NCBI RefSeq assembly: GCF_014235875.1
Contig: NZ_JACJUK010000001.1
Span: 434,001 to 498,000 of the forward strand
Length of the DNA stretch: 64,000 bases
Reading direction: 5' to 3'
Origin: Croceivirga lutea
GTDB taxonomy: Bacteria; Bacteroidota; Bacteroidia; Flavobacteriales; Flavobacteriaceae
The notes under the pieces were generated by a model. That model had not been told where the DNA came from, made no database searches, and saw nothing but the letters and a program-made list of their open reading frames with translations. Shown piece by piece: positions 25,978-35,181 of the stretch; the first letter of the stretch is position 1; each line of letters opens with the position of its first letter. Both the position numbers and the translations under genes were made by a program.

Positions 25978-27375
25978 ATGAAAAAGTTAAGCTATTTACT
26001 TATTGTAATACTACTCTTTTGGGGTTGTAGTAGTGATTCAGAAATAACTGATGATGAAATTAGTACCGAACAACCCAATAGCGAATCCAGTGCTAAAGAA
26101 CTCATTTCGTTTTCTTTTAGTTCCAATACCAATTCCATTCCTGTAAATTCAGAAGCAACACTATCATCTAATAGCGCGAGCCTATTTTTACCTGTAAATA
26201 CAGAACTTTCCAGCCTTATTCCAAATTTCTCCATTTCTAGTAAGGCAAGCCTTTATTTAGGGTCTCAAGAACTTGTAAGTGGTGAAACCAGTATCGATTT
26301 AACAGCACCAGCAACCTTAAAAGTTGTTGCCGAAGATGGTTCCTCTAAAAATTATGAGGTAACTGTTACTACTGCTATTACTTCTTTGACAGAAAAGATG
26401 AATGTGCTTATGGATACCTATGACATTCCGGGTATACAATTGGCCATAGTTAAGAATGAAAAATTAGTTTATCAACATAGTTTTGGTTTAGCAGACCCTG
26501 CTAATAACACTGCGGTAACAAACGAATCCTTATTTAGAATTGCAAGCATTTCAAAACCAATTACGGCCATTGGTATTTTAAAACTGGTAGATGACACCAG
26601 TTTAAGTTTAAACCAGCGGGTTTTTGGTACAGGTGGTGTTTTAGGAACTGATTACGGTACACCGCCTTATGCTGCCGGCATTGAACAGATTACCGTTAGG
26701 CATTTGCTTGAACATACTTCGGGTTGGACCAATAATCCGTTTGACCCCATGTTTGCAAATATTGATTTTTCGCAAAGCGAAGTTATTGATGATATGTTAG
26801 ACAATAGACCCTTAGAAACTACCCCAGGCTCCACCTATTACTATTCTAATTTTGGGTATTCCGTTTTAGGGCGAATTATAGAAAAAGTAACGGGTCAATC
26901 GTATGAAGCTTTTATCAAATCTGCTGTATTGAGTCCTGCCGGAATTTCTAAAATGGAATTGGGTGGCAACACTTTAGAGGAGCAATATGCAAATGAAGTA
27001 GTGTATTTAGACCAAGAAGGATTTAGTCCGTACGGAACCATGAACATCACCCGTATGGATTCCCACGGCGGATGGCTTGCTTCGGCAACCGATTTAGCCC
27101 GATTTATTACTGTTGTAGACCGGAACTCAAGTAGGCCTGACATTGTTAGTGCTGGGGGATTACAAGAGTTGTATTTTGGTTTCCAAAACTGGGTGTTCTA
27201 CGGGTCATTACCCGGTACGTCAACCGCAATCTCTAGAGTTGATGATGAATACAGTTACGTAATTTTAGCCAATACCAGAACAATACCCATAAAATCCATT
27301 CTCGATAATTTCAATAACATTCTCAGAGAAGAAATACTAGCCCGCAACAATTGGCCTAGTTATGATTTGTTTTAA
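25978..27375 (+). CDS. Beta-lactamase-family serine hydrolase lipoprotein
   Basis: The 465-aa product has a lipoprotein signal (LLFWGC, Cys17), an acidic/Ser-rich linker, then a small beta domain (about 40-135, ending KVVAEDGSSKNYEVTV) like those found at the start of many Bacteroidota surface lipoproteins. The serine hydrolase domain (about 140-460) has SISK (Ser190, Lys193), YYYSNFGYSVLG and HGGWLAS motifs. It probably hydrolyses an ester, amide or D-amino peptide at the cell surface. It abuts the GNAT gene with no spacer. Confidence 0.87.
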   Translation: MKKLSYLLIVILLFWGCSSDSEITDDEISTEQPNSESSAKELISFSFSSNTNSIPVNSEATLSSNSASLFLPVNTELSSLIPNFSISSKASLYLGSQELVSGETSIDLTAPATLKVVAEDGSSKNYEVTVTTAITSLTEKMNVLMDTYDIPGIQLAIVKNEKLVYQHSFGLADPANNTAVTNESLFRIASISKPITAIGILKLVDDTSLSLNQRVFGTGGVLGTDYGTPPYAAGIEQITVRHLLEHTSGWTNNPFDPMFANIDFSQSEVIDDMLDNRPLETTPGSTYYYSNFGYSVLGRIIEKVTGQSYEAFIKSAVLSPAGISKMELGGNTLEEQYANEVVYLDQEGFSPYGTMNITRMDSHGGWLASATDLARFITVVDRNSSRPDIVSAGGLQELYFGFQNWVFYGSLPGTSTAISRVDDEYSYVILANTRTIPIKSILDNFNNILREEILARNNWPSYDLF

Positions 27376-27867
27376 ATGCACGCAATTCTTGAAACAGAGC
27401 GACTCCTATTAAGACCTTTGCAACTAGAGGACGCAATTTTTATTGTTGAATTATTCAATTCACCCGGATGGTTAAAATACATTGGTGATAGAAAAATTAC
27501 CCATAAAGTTACCGCCCAAAAGTATATCAATTCGCTTTTAGAAAATCCGGCTATTAATTACACGGTCTTTATATTAAAAACAACAAAAAAACCCATAGGA
27601 ATTGTTTCTTTAATTCAAAGAAAAGAAGAGTCGCATCCTGACATAGGTTTTTCTATACTTCCACAATTTTCTGGCAAGGGTTATACCTTTGAAGCAAGCC
27701 AAGCATTTCTTAAAGCGCATTGTAACAAAGAGAAACATGAGAACATAATTGCATTTACGAAACCAACAAACGCAAAGTCAATTCAATTGTTAAAAAAGCT
27801 CGGTTTACAATACACTGGCAACTTTCAAAAAAATGATGAATTATTATCTTATTTTAGCTTAAAGTAG
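27376..27867 (+). CDS. GNAT-family N-acetyltransferase (RimJ-like)
   Basis: The 163-aa product begins LETERLLLRPLQLEDAIFI and contains the acetyl-CoA binding region KKPIGIVSLIQRK through ILPQFSGKGYTFEASQAFL and the late TKPTNAKSIQLLKKLGLQYTG, all typical of GNAT enzymes that acetylate amino groups of proteins, antibiotics or small molecules. The ATG directly follows the stop of the serine hydrolase gene, so translation is likely coupled. Substrate unknown. Confidence 0.88.
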   Translation: MHAILETERLLLRPLQLEDAIFIVELFNSPGWLKYIGDRKITHKVTAQKYINSLLENPAINYTVFILKTTKKPIGIVSLIQRKEESHPDIGFSILPQFSGKGYTFEASQAFLKAHCNKEKHENIIAFTKPTNAKSIQLLKKLGLQYTGNFQKNDELLSYFSLK

Positions 27868-27924
27868 TGCCACTTTTTAAATGTGCAAATGCGCATTCTA
27901 GTGCAATACCTGTAAACAAAAACA

Positions 27925-30192
27925 ATGAAAACGGTACTAGAAAATGAATTCGGTTTTCCTATTACATCGGTGGAACTCTTAAATGGTTATGACAATCAAA
28001 ATTACAAGGTGTCTACTGCCGATTCAGAATATATTTTTAAATCGTATCGCTACAATTCTGAACTTCATGCCATCATAAATGCAGAGAATTCCACTTTGCT
28101 ATATTTGGCTGATAAGTTAGCAGGTAAAATACCTAGAATCATTCCTTTTGCAGACCAACAAAATAGCAAACTTGTATCTGAAAATGGTACGCAAAAGATT
28201 TACCGAATGCTGTCTTATTTAGAGGGTGATTTTCTAGGAGATGTTGCACCTTCTAAAAAACTCATGCAATCTTTAGGTGCTTTTATGGCTCGTTTAGACC
28301 AAGAATTAAGCACGTTTTCAAATGACACCCTAAAAGCCCGACAATGGGAATGGGATTTACAGTATTTCGATTTAAACAAAAAGTACCTAAATGCCGTTAC
28401 CAATACTTTAGACAAAAAGGTTATTGAATACTTTTTTCTTCAGTTCGAAGAAAATGTACGTCATGTTATGCCTTACTTACGAAAACAAGTTATTCATAAC
28501 GATGCAAACGAATGGAATATTCTAGTTAAGAATGAAGAAGTAATAGGTATTATCGATTTTGGCGACTTAGCCCATTCTTTTCTGATTAATGAATTAGCTA
28601 TTGCCATTACTTACGCCTGTTACGATAAAGAAGACCCCCTACCTTGGGCAACTATACTTATAGAATCGTATCACAAAATACTTCCTTTAGAAGAAATAGA
28701 ATTGCAGGTATTGTACTATTTAATAGCAGCAAGATTGTGTACAAGCTTATGTAATTCTGCCTACGCCAAAAAAATAGACCCTGCGAACAGTTATGCTTCA
28801 ATTAGTGAGGTAAATGCCCGACAAATGCTTCATAAATGGCTAGCTATTAATCCTATAAAAGCGGAAAATACATTTAGAAAAGCTGCTGGTTTTACAGCAA
28901 TTACCACTCCAGCTATTGAAACTATTATCCAAAGAAGACATCAATATGTAAGTAATAGTCTATCGCTGAGTTACGAGCATCCCATTCACATGTCTCGTTC
29001 TGCTTTTCAATATATGTATGATACTGCTGGTAACACTTTTTTAGATGCCTACAATAACATTCCCCACGTAGGACATTCGCATCCTAAAGTAGTTAAAGCG
29101 GGTCAACAGCAATTGGCTAAACTAAACACCAATACGCGTTATTTGTATGACCAATTAGCGGACTATGCCGAAAAGCTACGTTCCTATTTTCCAGATTCAT
29201 TAAACAAGGTATTTTTTGTGAACTCTGGTAGTGCAGCAAGCGATTTAGCCATACGTATGGCCTTATACCATACCAAAGCCAAACAACTAATGGTTATGGA
29301 ATCTGGTTACCATGGTAATACACAAACCGCGATTGAAATAAGCGATTATAAGTTTAATAATCCCAAAGGCGAAGGTCAGAAAAATCACATCTTAAAAACG
29401 CCTTTACCCAATACCTATCAAGGTAAATATGCAGAAGTAAAAAATGCAGGAGAATTGTATGGTAAAGATGCTGTACAGCAAATTAGCAAAGCCTCAGAAC
29501 CTATTGCTGCATTTATCTGTGAGCCTGTTGTGGGTTGTGCTGGCCAAATACCCTTAGCTGAAGGATATTTAAAGGAAGTCTATCCTGCCATACGTTCGCA
29601 AGGTGGAGTTTGTATTAGTGATGAAGTGCAAACAGGTTTTGGTCGTTTGGGTGATTATTTCTGGGGTTATGAAGCGCAAGGTGTTATACCAGATATGGTT
29701 ATTCTTGGCAAACCTATAGCCAATGGTCATCCAATGGGCGCTGTGGTATGTACCCAAGAAATAGCCAATTCTTTTGAAAAAGGCGTTGAGTTTTTTAGTT
29801 CGTTTGGTGGTAACCCAGTGTCTTGTGCAATAGCTACCGCAGTATTAGAAGTTATCGAAGAAGAAAACCTGCAACAAAATGCCAAAAAAGTAGGTGAATA
29901 CTACCAAAATCAATTAAAACAATTGGCAAAAAAACACAAATGCCTTGGTGATGTTAGAGGTTACGGCTTGTTTATTGGTATTGAAATTGTTCAAATAGGT
30001 ACTAAAAATCCGGATACCGCTTTAGCCAAACACCTTAAAAACCAAATGCGCAAAAGCCATATTTTACTCAGTACAGATGGGCCTTTTGATAATGTGATTA
30101 AAAGCAAACCACCACTGTGTTTTAGTAAAGAAAACGTTGATACCGTAGTTTCTAATCTAGAACGTATTTTAGAAGCTTTACCTTCAACCTAA
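27925..30192 (+). CDS. Fused APH-type phosphotransferase and class III aminotransferase-fold enzyme
   Basis: The 755-aa product joins two enzymes. Residues about 10-300 form an aminoglycoside-phosphotransferase-like kinase with the catalytic loop VIHNDANEWN (His191, Asp193, Asn198) and the metal-binding GIIDFGDLAHS. Residues about 325-755 are a class III PLP enzyme with GHSHPKVVKAG, FVNSGSAASDLA, ISDEVQTGFGRLG and the PLP lysine in ILGKPIANGHPMGAV (near residue 596). The aminotransferase half resembles ethanolamine-phosphate/phosphohydroxylysine phospho-lyases, so a kinase that phosphorylates an amino alcohol followed by PLP-dependent phosphate elimination is a coherent reading. The M23 peptidase segment found between the two in some longer relatives is absent. 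Confidence 0.87.
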   Translation: MKTVLENEFGFPITSVELLNGYDNQNYKVSTADSEYIFKSYRYNSELHAIINAENSTLLYLADKLAGKIPRIIPFADQQNSKLVSENGTQKIYRMLSYLEGDFLGDVAPSKKLMQSLGAFMARLDQELSTFSNDTLKARQWEWDLQYFDLNKKYLNAVTNTLDKKVIEYFFLQFEENVRHVMPYLRKQVIHNDANEWNILVKNEEVIGIIDFGDLAHSFLINELAIAITYACYDKEDPLPWATILIESYHKILPLEEIELQVLYYLIAARLCTSLCNSAYAKKIDPANSYASISEVNARQMLHKWLAINPIKAENTFRKAAGFTAITTPAIETIIQRRHQYVSNSLSLSYEHPIHMSRSAFQYMYDTAGNTFLDAYNNIPHVGHSHPKVVKAGQQQLAKLNTNTRYLYDQLADYAEKLRSYFPDSLNKVFFVNSGSAASDLAIRMALYHTKAKQLMVMESGYHGNTQTAIEISDYKFNNPKGEGQKNHILKTPLPNTYQGKYAEVKNAGELYGKDAVQQISKASEPIAAFICEPVVGCAGQIPLAEGYLKEVYPAIRSQGGVCISDEVQTGFGRLGDYFWGYEAQGVIPDMVILGKPIANGHPMGAVVCTQEIANSFEKGVEFFSSFGGNPVSCAIATAVLEVIEEENLQQNAKKVGEYYQNQLKQLAKKHKCLGDVRGYGLFIGIEIVQIGTKNPDTALAKHLKNQMRKSHILLSTDGPFDNVIKSKPPLCFSKENVDTVVSNLERILEALPST

Positions 30193-30213
30193 CTAGTCAA
30201 AAAAATAATTAAA

Positions 30214-30696
30214 ATGAAATTCTCTACAGCTACAAAAAGCCTTATCATAATAGCATTCTTCTTAATGAGCGGTATTGTTTTCTGTCAAAACGAAAAAATG
30301 GAACAGCTCAATTTTATGGTTGGGGAATGGATTGGCACCACTAAAAGCTACGAAAATGGCAAAGTCACCAAAGAAGGAGCTGCTTTTCAACGTATACAGT
30401 ACGATTTGGAAAAATCGATTTTAGTTATTGAATTGAATACCGAATTTTTACTACTCCACACCATTATATACTACGATGCCAAAGACGAAACCTACTATTA
30501 CTATCCTTTCTCTAAGAATGGTGTTTCGCGTTATCCTGCAAGTTTTATAGATGGCAAACTGGTTGTACAACCTAATGATGCTAGACGTTTCACTTTTAGC
30601 CAAACCACTGATGGCGGATTTCGAGAACACGGAGAACAACTAGTTGATGGTGAATGGATTACCTATTTTGAAGATACTTTCACTAACTCTAAATAG
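30214..30696 (+). CDS. Secreted lipocalin-like protein
   Basis: The 160-aa product has a signal peptide (residues 1-24, ending GIVFCQ) and a compact beta-rich domain starting MEQLNFMVGEWIGTTKSYENGK, the pattern of DUF1579-like/lipocalin-like small barrels, ending GGFREHGEQLVDGEWITYFEDTF. It starts 21 bp after the fused enzyme and may be co-transcribed with it. It could bind a small hydrophobic ligand; function unknown. Confidence 0.75.
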   Translation: MKFSTATKSLIIIAFFLMSGIVFCQNEKMEQLNFMVGEWIGTTKSYENGKVTKEGAAFQRIQYDLEKSILVIELNTEFLLLHTIIYYDAKDETYYYYPFSKNGVSRYPASFIDGKLVVQPNDARRFTFSQTTDGGFREHGEQLVDGEWITYFEDTFTNSK

Positions 30697-30868
30697 CCTT
30701 GTCTTTTTAAAAGGATAACTCTTGTAAATTTCAATGGCGTAATACATAGTTAATTCGCATTTTTTTTACAACCTAAATATGCATAACAGGTGAAATTCTA
30801 ACTATTGTAACCTCGTCATGTAACATTTTTAGATTTCTGCATCTAAAGCAAAAATTAACACAGAAATC

Positions 30869-31720
30869 ATGAAAACGTACTTTGTATTTGTAACACTTTT
30901 AGTGACTATTGCTTTGCAATCACAAAAAACGCCTCAACCTATTCACGTTAGCGTATCCGGAGAAGGTAATGCAAACTCCATTTTATTTATTCCCGGTTTC
31001 ACCGTTCCCGGAGAAAGTTGGGAAGCCACAGTAAAACAATTAGAAAAATCCTACGAATGTCATGTAGTTACCTTAGCAGGATTCGGTGGTGAGGCGCCTA
31101 TTGGTTTTCCTTGGTTACCTAAAGTGAATGATGCTCTTAATACCTACATTCACGAGAACCAACTAACGAACTTAACCGTTATTGGCCATAGTTTGGGTGG
31201 CACCATAGCTACTTGGCTGGCTAGTAGAGAAAACAATACCATTTCAAAGCTTATTTTAATAGATGCCTTACCGGCTGCGGGCGACTTAATGTTCCCTAAT
31301 TTTAATCCAGAAGATTTGGCGTATGATAGTCCGTTTAACCAACAACAATTGGCAATGAGTTCCACCCAATTTGAACAAATGGCTGGTGGCATGGCGTTAG
31401 GTATGAGTAGCCATAAAGAAGCACAACAAAAAATTAAGGAGTGGATGCTTGCCGCAGACCGTGAAACCTATGTGTATGGGTATACAGACTATTTAAAGCT
31501 AGATATGAGAGCAGACCTCAATAAAATTTCGATACCGGTAACCATTCTGGCGGCCGATAAACCTTTTGGAAAAGAAATGGTGCAGCAAACGTATAGCAAA
31601 CAGTACCAAAATTTAGAAAATTACGAGCTACGTATTGCTGAAAATTCGGCTCACTTTGTAATGTTCGACCAGCCAGAATGGTTTTCAACACAACTCCTAG
31701 AACTCTTAGCAACTAACTAA
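30869..31720 (+). CDS. Secreted alpha/beta hydrolase
   Basis: The 283-aa product has a short signal peptide (ending IALQSQ) and an alpha/beta-hydrolase fold: LFIPGFTVPGESWEATV (oxyanion loop), nucleophile elbow VIGHSLGGTIA (Ser108), IDALPA acid-region strand and catalytic His in ENSAHFVMFDQPEWF (near 262). It probably hydrolyses esters or lactones in the periplasm. Its stop is immediately followed by the start of the ECF sigma gene. Confidence 0.88.
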   Translation: MKTYFVFVTLLVTIALQSQKTPQPIHVSVSGEGNANSILFIPGFTVPGESWEATVKQLEKSYECHVVTLAGFGGEAPIGFPWLPKVNDALNTYIHENQLTNLTVIGHSLGGTIATWLASRENNTISKLILIDALPAAGDLMFPNFNPEDLAYDSPFNQQQLAMSSTQFEQMAGGMALGMSSHKEAQQKIKEWMLAADRETYVYGYTDYLKLDMRADLNKISIPVTILAADKPFGKEMVQQTYSKQYQNLENYELRIAENSAHFVMFDQPEWFSTQLLELLATN

Positions 31721-32209
31721 ATGAATATAGAAAAGGAGTTTACACAGCTGTACAATACTCATGCACCAAAAGTATATCGTCTTTGCTTGGGGTATGCTGC
31801 TGGTGATGAAGACCTTGCTAAAGAATGGCAGCAGCAGACTTTTATAAAAGTTTGGAAACACCGAAAGTCTTTTCAAGAAAAGTCTGCTATCAGCACATGG
31901 ATTTACAGAATAGCCGTAAACACTTGTCTAGGCGATTTACGAAAGGCTAAGAAACAAGTGCCTTTAAATGAAACTTATTTAGCAGCAACTGAATCTTCAG
32001 AATCTCAAAACACAAACGCGCAAATTCAGAAAATGTATAGCTGTATTGAACAATTAACCGCAAACAACAAGACCATTATTTTGATGGAATTGGAAGATAT
32101 ACCCCAAGCTACTATTGCAGAAACCCTTGGGATGGCTCACGGTTCTTTACGAACCCGCCTAACCCGTATTCGTCAATCACTTTTAAAATGTATCCAAAAT
32201 GGAAAATGA
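31721..32209 (+). CDS. ECF RNA polymerase sigma factor
   Basis: The 162-aa product has sigma region 2 (residues about 10-80: FTQLYNTHAPKVYRLCLGYAAGDEDLAKEWQQQTFIKVW, STWIYRIAVNTCL) and region 4 (about 105-160: LTANNKTIILMELEDIPQATIAETLGMAHGSLRTRLTRIRQSL). It starts directly after the hydrolase stop and overlaps the next membrane protein by 11 bp, a layout expected for a sigma factor and its membrane regulator. Its regulon is unknown. Confidence 0.92.
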   Translation: MNIEKEFTQLYNTHAPKVYRLCLGYAAGDEDLAKEWQQQTFIKVWKHRKSFQEKSAISTWIYRIAVNTCLGDLRKAKKQVPLNETYLAATESSESQNTNAQIQKMYSCIEQLTANNKTIILMELEDIPQATIAETLGMAHGSLRTRLTRIRQSLLKCIQNGK

Positions 32210-32750
32210 TAAATTAACAGAAACCTGGAAGCTACAACAGCAAAAACCATCGCTTTCTAATCCGGAAGAAATCATAAGTAAAGCCAAAAATCAACGTCGT
32301 AAACAGTTTATTGGTATTGTGGTAATGGCCGTAACAGCAGCCGTTCTTGTGTTTTACGCCTCGTATTTTTGGAGTACAGAATGGAATACTTTTAACTTAG
32401 GTTTATTGCTAATGATAGGCAGTTTAACCTTTAGAATTCTGTTAGAGTTTATTTCGCTCTACAAAAAAGAACAACAGTTGGTCACCTTAGCTAATAAGGC
32501 GTTTGCAACCTACCTTAAAAAACACCATAACAGAAGACGAATTATAAACTATACCATTACCCCGCTATGTTTTGGGTTATATTGTTATGGTTTCACTTTA
32601 CTACTACCCTATTTTAAGGCTGAATTTTCATCTGGTTTTTACACCTATCTTTTACTATCAGGCATCTTTTCTTTGGTAGTATTGGCTTTTATTATTGTTA
32701 AAGACATTCAAAGAGAAAATCGCATCATAAAACAATTAAAAGGCAGCTAA
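32199..32750 (+). CDS. Membrane protein, possible anti-sigma partner
   Basis: The 183-aa product begins with a polar, cytoplasmic segment (about 1-35, TETWKLQQQKPSLSNPEEIISKAKNQRR) and then has four hydrophobic helices in two pairs (about 38-90 and 115-170). The N-terminal polar part plus membrane domain and the 11-bp overlap with the ECF sigma gene suggest an anti-sigma factor, although no ZAS zinc motif (HxxxCxxC) is present. No family was recognised. Confidence 0.7.
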   Translation: MENDKLTETWKLQQQKPSLSNPEEIISKAKNQRRKQFIGIVVMAVTAAVLVFYASYFWSTEWNTFNLGLLLMIGSLTFRILLEFISLYKKEQQLVTLANKAFATYLKKHHNRRRIINYTITPLCFGLYCYGFTLLLPYFKAEFSSGFYTYLLLSGIFSLVVLAFIIVKDIQRENRIIKQLKGS

Positions 32751-32783
32751 ATGTAAAAATTAGGGTCGCTTAAAAAAAATTTC

Positions 32784-32818
32784 AAACGGTTTGGGTACGC
32801 TATTCCAAGCCGTTTTTT
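32784..32818 (+). terminator. Intrinsic terminator after the ECF sigma operon
   Basis: AAACGGTTTGG pairs with CCAAGCCGTTT (one G-T pair) over a loop of about 10 nt and is followed by T residues. Stem and downstream flank (TGTTAATA) resemble the terminator at 25844. Confidence 0.75.
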
Positions 32819-32926
32819 CTGTTAATAACTCCTGTACTAACAGTTGCAATTGCGATAGTATTTAAAATTCAATTCTTAGAACTTAGTAGGTGATAAAATG
32901 GTGACTACAATTTAAACTAGCTTCAA

Positions 32927-33676
32927 ATGTTTAGATTTTTTAGAAAAATTAGGCAAGAACAAATGGCAAAAGGTAAAATTGGGCAATATTTAAAATATGC
33001 TATAGGCGAAATTGTTTTGGTGGTAATAGGTATTTTAATTGCTTTACAGATTAACAATTGGAATCAGCAGCAACAGCTTAAAAAAGAGGAACTACAAACC
33101 TTAAAAAGCTTGCAAGAAGCTATCAGTATTAATAGTACAGAATTTGATTCTATTTTTAAAGCGCAATTGCAACGCAATCAAAGCTTGCAGTACGTGTTGT
33201 TTAGAGATGTATCTAGTCTTGAGCTTCCGCAATTAGATTCGTTAATTACAAAAAACGTGGATAACCATACTTTTGACCCATCTACAGGAATCTATAATTC
33301 CATTATCAATTCAGGTAAAATTGAATTAATTTCTAATGATAATTTAAAAAACAGAATATCTAGATTACTAGATAGAGTATCTGATTATCAAGAAAGTGAA
33401 GACGAGGTAACTGATTATACCAAACAACATTTAGAAACCTCATTTATCGAAAAATTTACCATCAATCCTATGGTTCTTGCGGGGCTTAGTGAACGTACAC
33501 CAGAAGAAAAGGTGAAAGACAAAGCTTTTTTTATTGAAAATTTCAGCCGCCAAAAGGCCAAGAATATGTACATTTTACTACTAAATAAAATGAATGTAAT
33601 AATCCTAAAAGGAAGTGAATTACAAAAAGAATATGCAGGCTTACTAAGCGATTTAGAAGCTGAAATTAACAAATAA
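32927..33676 (+). CDS. DUF6090 family membrane protein
   Basis: The 249-aa product starts with the DUF6090 N-terminal signature: a basic amphipathic stretch FRFFRKIRQEQ, then one transmembrane helix with YAIGEIVLVVIGILIALQINNWN (about 28-48), then a long helical region that resembles a periplasmic sensor or scaffold (about 55-249). DUF6090 is common in Flavobacteriia and often multicopy; function unknown. This copy is separate from the three tandem copies at 42390-44810 and more diverged after the membrane helix. Confidence 0.85.
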   Translation: MFRFFRKIRQEQMAKGKIGQYLKYAIGEIVLVVIGILIALQINNWNQQQQLKKEELQTLKSLQEAISINSTEFDSIFKAQLQRNQSLQYVLFRDVSSLELPQLDSLITKNVDNHTFDPSTGIYNSIINSGKIELISNDNLKNRISRLLDRVSDYQESEDEVTDYTKQHLETSFIEKFTINPMVLAGLSERTPEEKVKDKAFFIENFSRQKAKNMYILLLNKMNVIILKGSELQKEYAGLLSDLEAEINK

Positions 33677-33721
33677 GTTTTGAGTAACTAGACTAGAAAA
33701 GTTTATCTTGAAAACAAAAAA

Positions 33722-34150
33722 ATGAAACTAATGAAACACCTATTCCCCTTATTCTTAGCGCTAGTATGCAGTGTAACTTTTGCACAAACTATTGAAGGCC
33801 AATGGGAAACCATAGACGATACTACCAATGAAAAAAAGGCACTCATTGAAATTTATGAGACCAATGATAAATACTACGCAAAAATTGTAAAAAGCTATAT
33901 CAGCGATAAAGATGCTGTATGTTTAGAATGTAAAGGCGATAAAAAAAATGCACCGATTCCTGGTTTGGTAATTATCGAAGGGCTAGAAGAAGATGGTGAC
34001 GAATATAACGGCGGTACTATTCTAGACCCCGAAAATGGTAAAACCTATAAGTGCTACGTAGAATTAGCAAGTGACGATAAACTTAAGGTTCGTGGGTATT
34101 TAGGTTTTGCACTCATTGGTAGAACACAATATTGGGTACGTAAGAAGTAA
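33722..34150 (+). CDS. DUF2147 family secreted protein
   Basis: The 142-aa product has a signal peptide (residues 1-21, ending VTFAQ) and a complete DUF2147 domain: IEGQWETIDDTTNEKKALIEIYE, the CLECKGDKKNAPIPGL region, ILDPENGKTYKCYVEL and LKVRGYLGFALIGRTQYW. DUF2147 proteins are small periplasmic beta proteins with a lipocalin-like fold, without a defined substrate. It is 12 bp upstream of the YitT gene. Confidence 0.88.
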   Translation: MKLMKHLFPLFLALVCSVTFAQTIEGQWETIDDTTNEKKALIEIYETNDKYYAKIVKSYISDKDAVCLECKGDKKNAPIPGLVIIEGLEEDGDEYNGGTILDPENGKTYKCYVELASDDKLKVRGYLGFALIGRTQYWVRKK

Positions 34151-34162
34151 GCAAAACTAAAT

Positions 34163-35032
34163 ATGAGTAGAAACATAGTTAAAGAAACGCTTTCAGAAGG
34201 GCTGCAAATTGGTTTTGCAGTAATTCTAGCGAGCATAGGATTAAAAGCTTTTCTACTTCCAAACGGTTTTTTAGATGGCGGGGTCACTGGTATTGCTATT
34301 CTGCTTAGTGAATTATTTCATATTGATATTTCACTGGTCTTACCACTTGCTTCCATTCCGTTTTTTATCATTGGGTATTTTACCATTACCAAGCGTATTC
34401 TTTTCAAATCAGTGATTTCTATTATTTTGTTAGCACTGGTCATTCATTTTGAAAATTTTAGTTCCATAACAGATGACAAACTAATAATAGCAACGTTTGG
34501 CGGACTCTTTCTTGGTTGTGGAATTGGCATGGCCATTCGCGGTGGGTCGGTATTAGATGGTTCAGAAATTTTGGGTTTATACCTAAATGAACGTTACGGG
34601 TTTTCTATAGGTTCCATAATTCTGTTTTTCAATATAATTCTCTTCGGAATCACAGCCCTTATTCTTACGCCCGAAATTGCCATGTATTCTATTCTTACCT
34701 ATTTGGTAACCAGTAAAGCCATAGATTTTACTATTCAAGGTTTTGAGAATTATGTGGGATTAATGATTGTTTCTAAAAAGAGTGAAGCCATACAAGCAGC
34801 ATTTCTAGACAAAATTGGCCAGGGCATTACCATTTATCAAGGTGTGAAAGGTCACGGAAAATCGGGTGCTTCGGAGGTTACCGAAATCATTCATATTGTG
34901 GTCACTCGTATAGATACTCGTAGAATTCACCGTCTAATTGAAACCATAGATAAAGATGCTTTTATTACTGAATTTGATGTAAATCATATCAAAGGCGGAA
35001 AAATTCGTCGCTTTTTAGCTAAAACGAAGTAA
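34163..35032 (+). CDS. YitT-family membrane protein (DUF161/DUF2179)
   Basis: The 289-aa product has five or six hydrophobic helices (about 12-190), with the YitT hallmark FLLPNGFLDGGVTGIAILLSELF and GMAIRGGSVLDGSEILGLYLN, and a C-terminal DUF2179 domain (about 215-280) containing GITIYQGVKGHGKSGASEVTEIIHIVV. YitT proteins are widespread integral membrane proteins of unsettled transport function. It likely shares a transcript with the DUF2147 gene. Confidence 0.88.
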   Translation: MSRNIVKETLSEGLQIGFAVILASIGLKAFLLPNGFLDGGVTGIAILLSELFHIDISLVLPLASIPFFIIGYFTITKRILFKSVISIILLALVIHFENFSSITDDKLIIATFGGLFLGCGIGMAIRGGSVLDGSEILGLYLNERYGFSIGSIILFFNIILFGITALILTPEIAMYSILTYLVTSKAIDFTIQGFENYVGLMIVSKKSEAIQAAFLDKIGQGITIYQGVKGHGKSGASEVTEIIHIVVTRIDTRRIHRLIETIDKDAFITEFDVNHIKGGKIRRFLAKTK

Positions 35033-35181
35033 AAACACAACCCTAAGAATTCTATTTTTAGAATTGACAAAACATAAATGTTAGTATAATTAGTTTGAAT
35101 TAATAAAACAAAACATTTTTTACCAAATATCTTTTAATATAAAATATTATTACCATATTTGTATTATTATTTATTTTTTTT

